Source of the DNA: Candidatus Solibacter sp.
Lineage (GTDB): Bacteria > Acidobacteriota > Terriglobia > Bryobacterales > Bryobacteraceae
Assembly: GCA_026394025.1 (NCBI GenBank)
Contig: JAPKZC010000892.1
Coordinates: 4,240-11,497 of the forward strand
Direction of reading: 5' to 3'
Length of the DNA stretch: 7,258 nt
The notes beneath the pieces were generated by a model. The model was not told the origin of the DNA. It did not search any database and saw only the letters and a list, made by a program, of their open reading frames with translations. Numbering within the stretch: the stretch's first letter is position 1; every line of letters starts with the position of its first letter. This document shows, one piece after another, positions 6,868 through 7,258 of this stretch. The translations under genes and the position numbers were made by a program.

Positions 6868-6894
6868 AGCGAGTCCGCTGCGCGCGGGCTCGCT
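6868..6894. repeat. 10-bp imperfect stem-loop between tolC-like and EF-hand genes
   Basis: AGCGAGTCCG (6868-6877) and CGGGCTCGCT (6885-6894) pair over 10 positions with a single G-T wobble and a 7-nt loop. No T-run follows on either strand, so it is not a terminator. It lies in the leader of one or both divergent transcripts. The local sequence is very GC-rich and contains a short direct repeat, GCTGCGCG (6877-6884 and 6892-6899), so part of the pairing may be compositional. Confidence 0.4.
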
Positions 6895-6905
6895 GCGCGG
6901 CGGCG

Positions 6906-6925
6906 CAACATTAGATACTATGTTG
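6906..6925. promoter_or_regulatory. Operator-like dyad CAACAT-N8-ATGTTG
   Basis: Perfect 6-bp arms are separated by 8 bp in the AT-richest part of this intergenic region, 19 bp upstream of the EF-hand start codon. A weak -10-like TACTAT (6916-6921) falls inside the dyad, which would suit a repressor site overlapping a promoter. The regulator is unknown. Confidence 0.35.
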
Positions 6926-6935
6926 GGTCCACACC

Positions 6936-6944
6936 GGAGGAATC
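6936..6944 (+). promoter_or_regulatory. Strong ribosome-binding site of the EF-hand gene
   Basis: GGAGGA (6936-6941) is separated by 3 nt from ATG 6945. This fixes the start of the gene that runs off the right edge. Confidence 0.8.
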
Positions 6945-7258
6945 ATGCATTTCAAAGACTCAACAGCTACGTTGCTGATTGGTGCTTGCGCCGCGATTTT
7001 GTGCGGGGGCGCCCTGGTCGCCCTGCAAACGCAGCAGCCCGCCCCCGCCGGGCGCGGCGGGGGACGCGGGGGCGCCGGGGCGGGCGTCTTCACGGCGGTC
7101 GACTCGAATAAGGACGGCTCTGTCACTCGCGAAGAGCTGAAGGCGGCCTTTGCCAAATGGCTGTCCGACGGCGACGCCGCACGTACCGGCTCGCTGACGC
7201 AGGAACAACTCGCCGTCGCGGTGAACGCCGCATTGCCTCAGCCCGCGGCCCCGGCCGC
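6945..7258 (+). CDS. Exported EF-hand domain protein, 3' end beyond the window
   Basis: 104 complete codons are visible, open to the right edge. Residues ~8-27 are a hydrophobic export signal (TLLIGACAAILCGGALVAL). IGAC at 12-15 is a marginal lipobox. A Gly/Arg/Ala/Pro-rich linker (~32-47, GRGGGRGG) follows. Then comes a canonical EF-hand calcium loop, D53-S-N55-K-D57-G-S59-V-T61-R-E-E64, with all six ligand positions acceptable. A second loop (D77 to Q88) keeps Gly82 and the following LT, but has Ala at position 3 and Gln at position 12, so it probably does not bind calcium. The visible part ends in an Ala/Pro-rich stretch, which suggests a linker to a further domain. From memory, some Acidobacteriota proteins with this N-terminus continue into an enzyme-like domain such as ThuA; this cannot be seen here. 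The gene is divergent from the TolC-like gene. Confidence 0.8.
   Translation, partial: MHFKDSTATLLIGACAAILCGGALVALQTQQPAPAGRGGGRGGAGAGVFTAVDSNKDGSVTREELKAAFAKWLSDGDAARTGSLTQEQLAVAVNAALPQPAAPA

Noticed and set aside
6840..6911. Upstream start for the TolC-like protein at 6911
   Set aside because: It would add 24 Arg-rich residues before an otherwise good signal peptide, and the region contains the stem-loop and dyad. ATG 6839 fits export better.
6911..7156. Minus-strand frame opposite the EF-hand gene
   Set aside because: It is antisense to a gene with a strong ribosome-binding site, signal peptide and canonical EF-hand loop. Its own translation is Pro/Ala-rich without motifs.

Overview
The window (about 7.3 kb, GC-rich) looks like a chromosomal segment of an Acidobacteriota bacterium, probably from the Solibacter/Bryobacter side of the phylum. 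The strongest clue is a full-length 'orphan' MacB/FtsX-type permease of the ADOP kind (Acidobacterial duplicated orphan permease). Two further clues are a long class II (B12-dependent) ribonucleotide reductase with a C-terminal cysteine cluster and an exported EF-hand protein with a Gly/Arg-rich N-terminus. The taxonomic call is inferred from protein style, not from a marker gene.

Layout. Bases 1-63 hold no gene that I can support. A textbook rho-independent terminator (64-102, minus strand) ends nrdJ, which occupies 143-2807 on the minus strand. nrdJ is broken: at about 1504-1508 the reading frame shifts and roughly 55 conserved codons of the reductase barrel are missing, although everything on either side is intact. 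Bases 2808-3103 form a divergent intergenic region. It carries an nrdJ ribosome-binding site, a TATAAT-like -10, a pair of NrdR-box-like sites 30 bp apart, a perfect 16-bp palindrome and a 9-bp stem-loop. The ADOP permease follows on the plus strand (3104-5539). A TolC-family outer-membrane efflux protein lies tail-to-tail with it on the minus strand (5547-6839), with only 7 bp between the stop codons. A second divergent region (6840-6944) holds two dyad symmetries. The window ends inside an exported EF-hand protein (6945 to the right edge, plus strand).

How the parts fit. The genes do not form one operon: all neighbours are divergent or convergent. The permease and the TolC-like protein are both envelope/efflux components, but opposite orientation and the absence of an ATPase, adaptor or RND pump in the window mean a joint machine is only a possibility. 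nrdJ is a housekeeping dNTP-synthesis gene whose control region suggests NrdR repression. Its internal deletion is the most notable observation here and is either a real recent pseudogenisation or an assembly error. I found no convincing novel multi-gene system.
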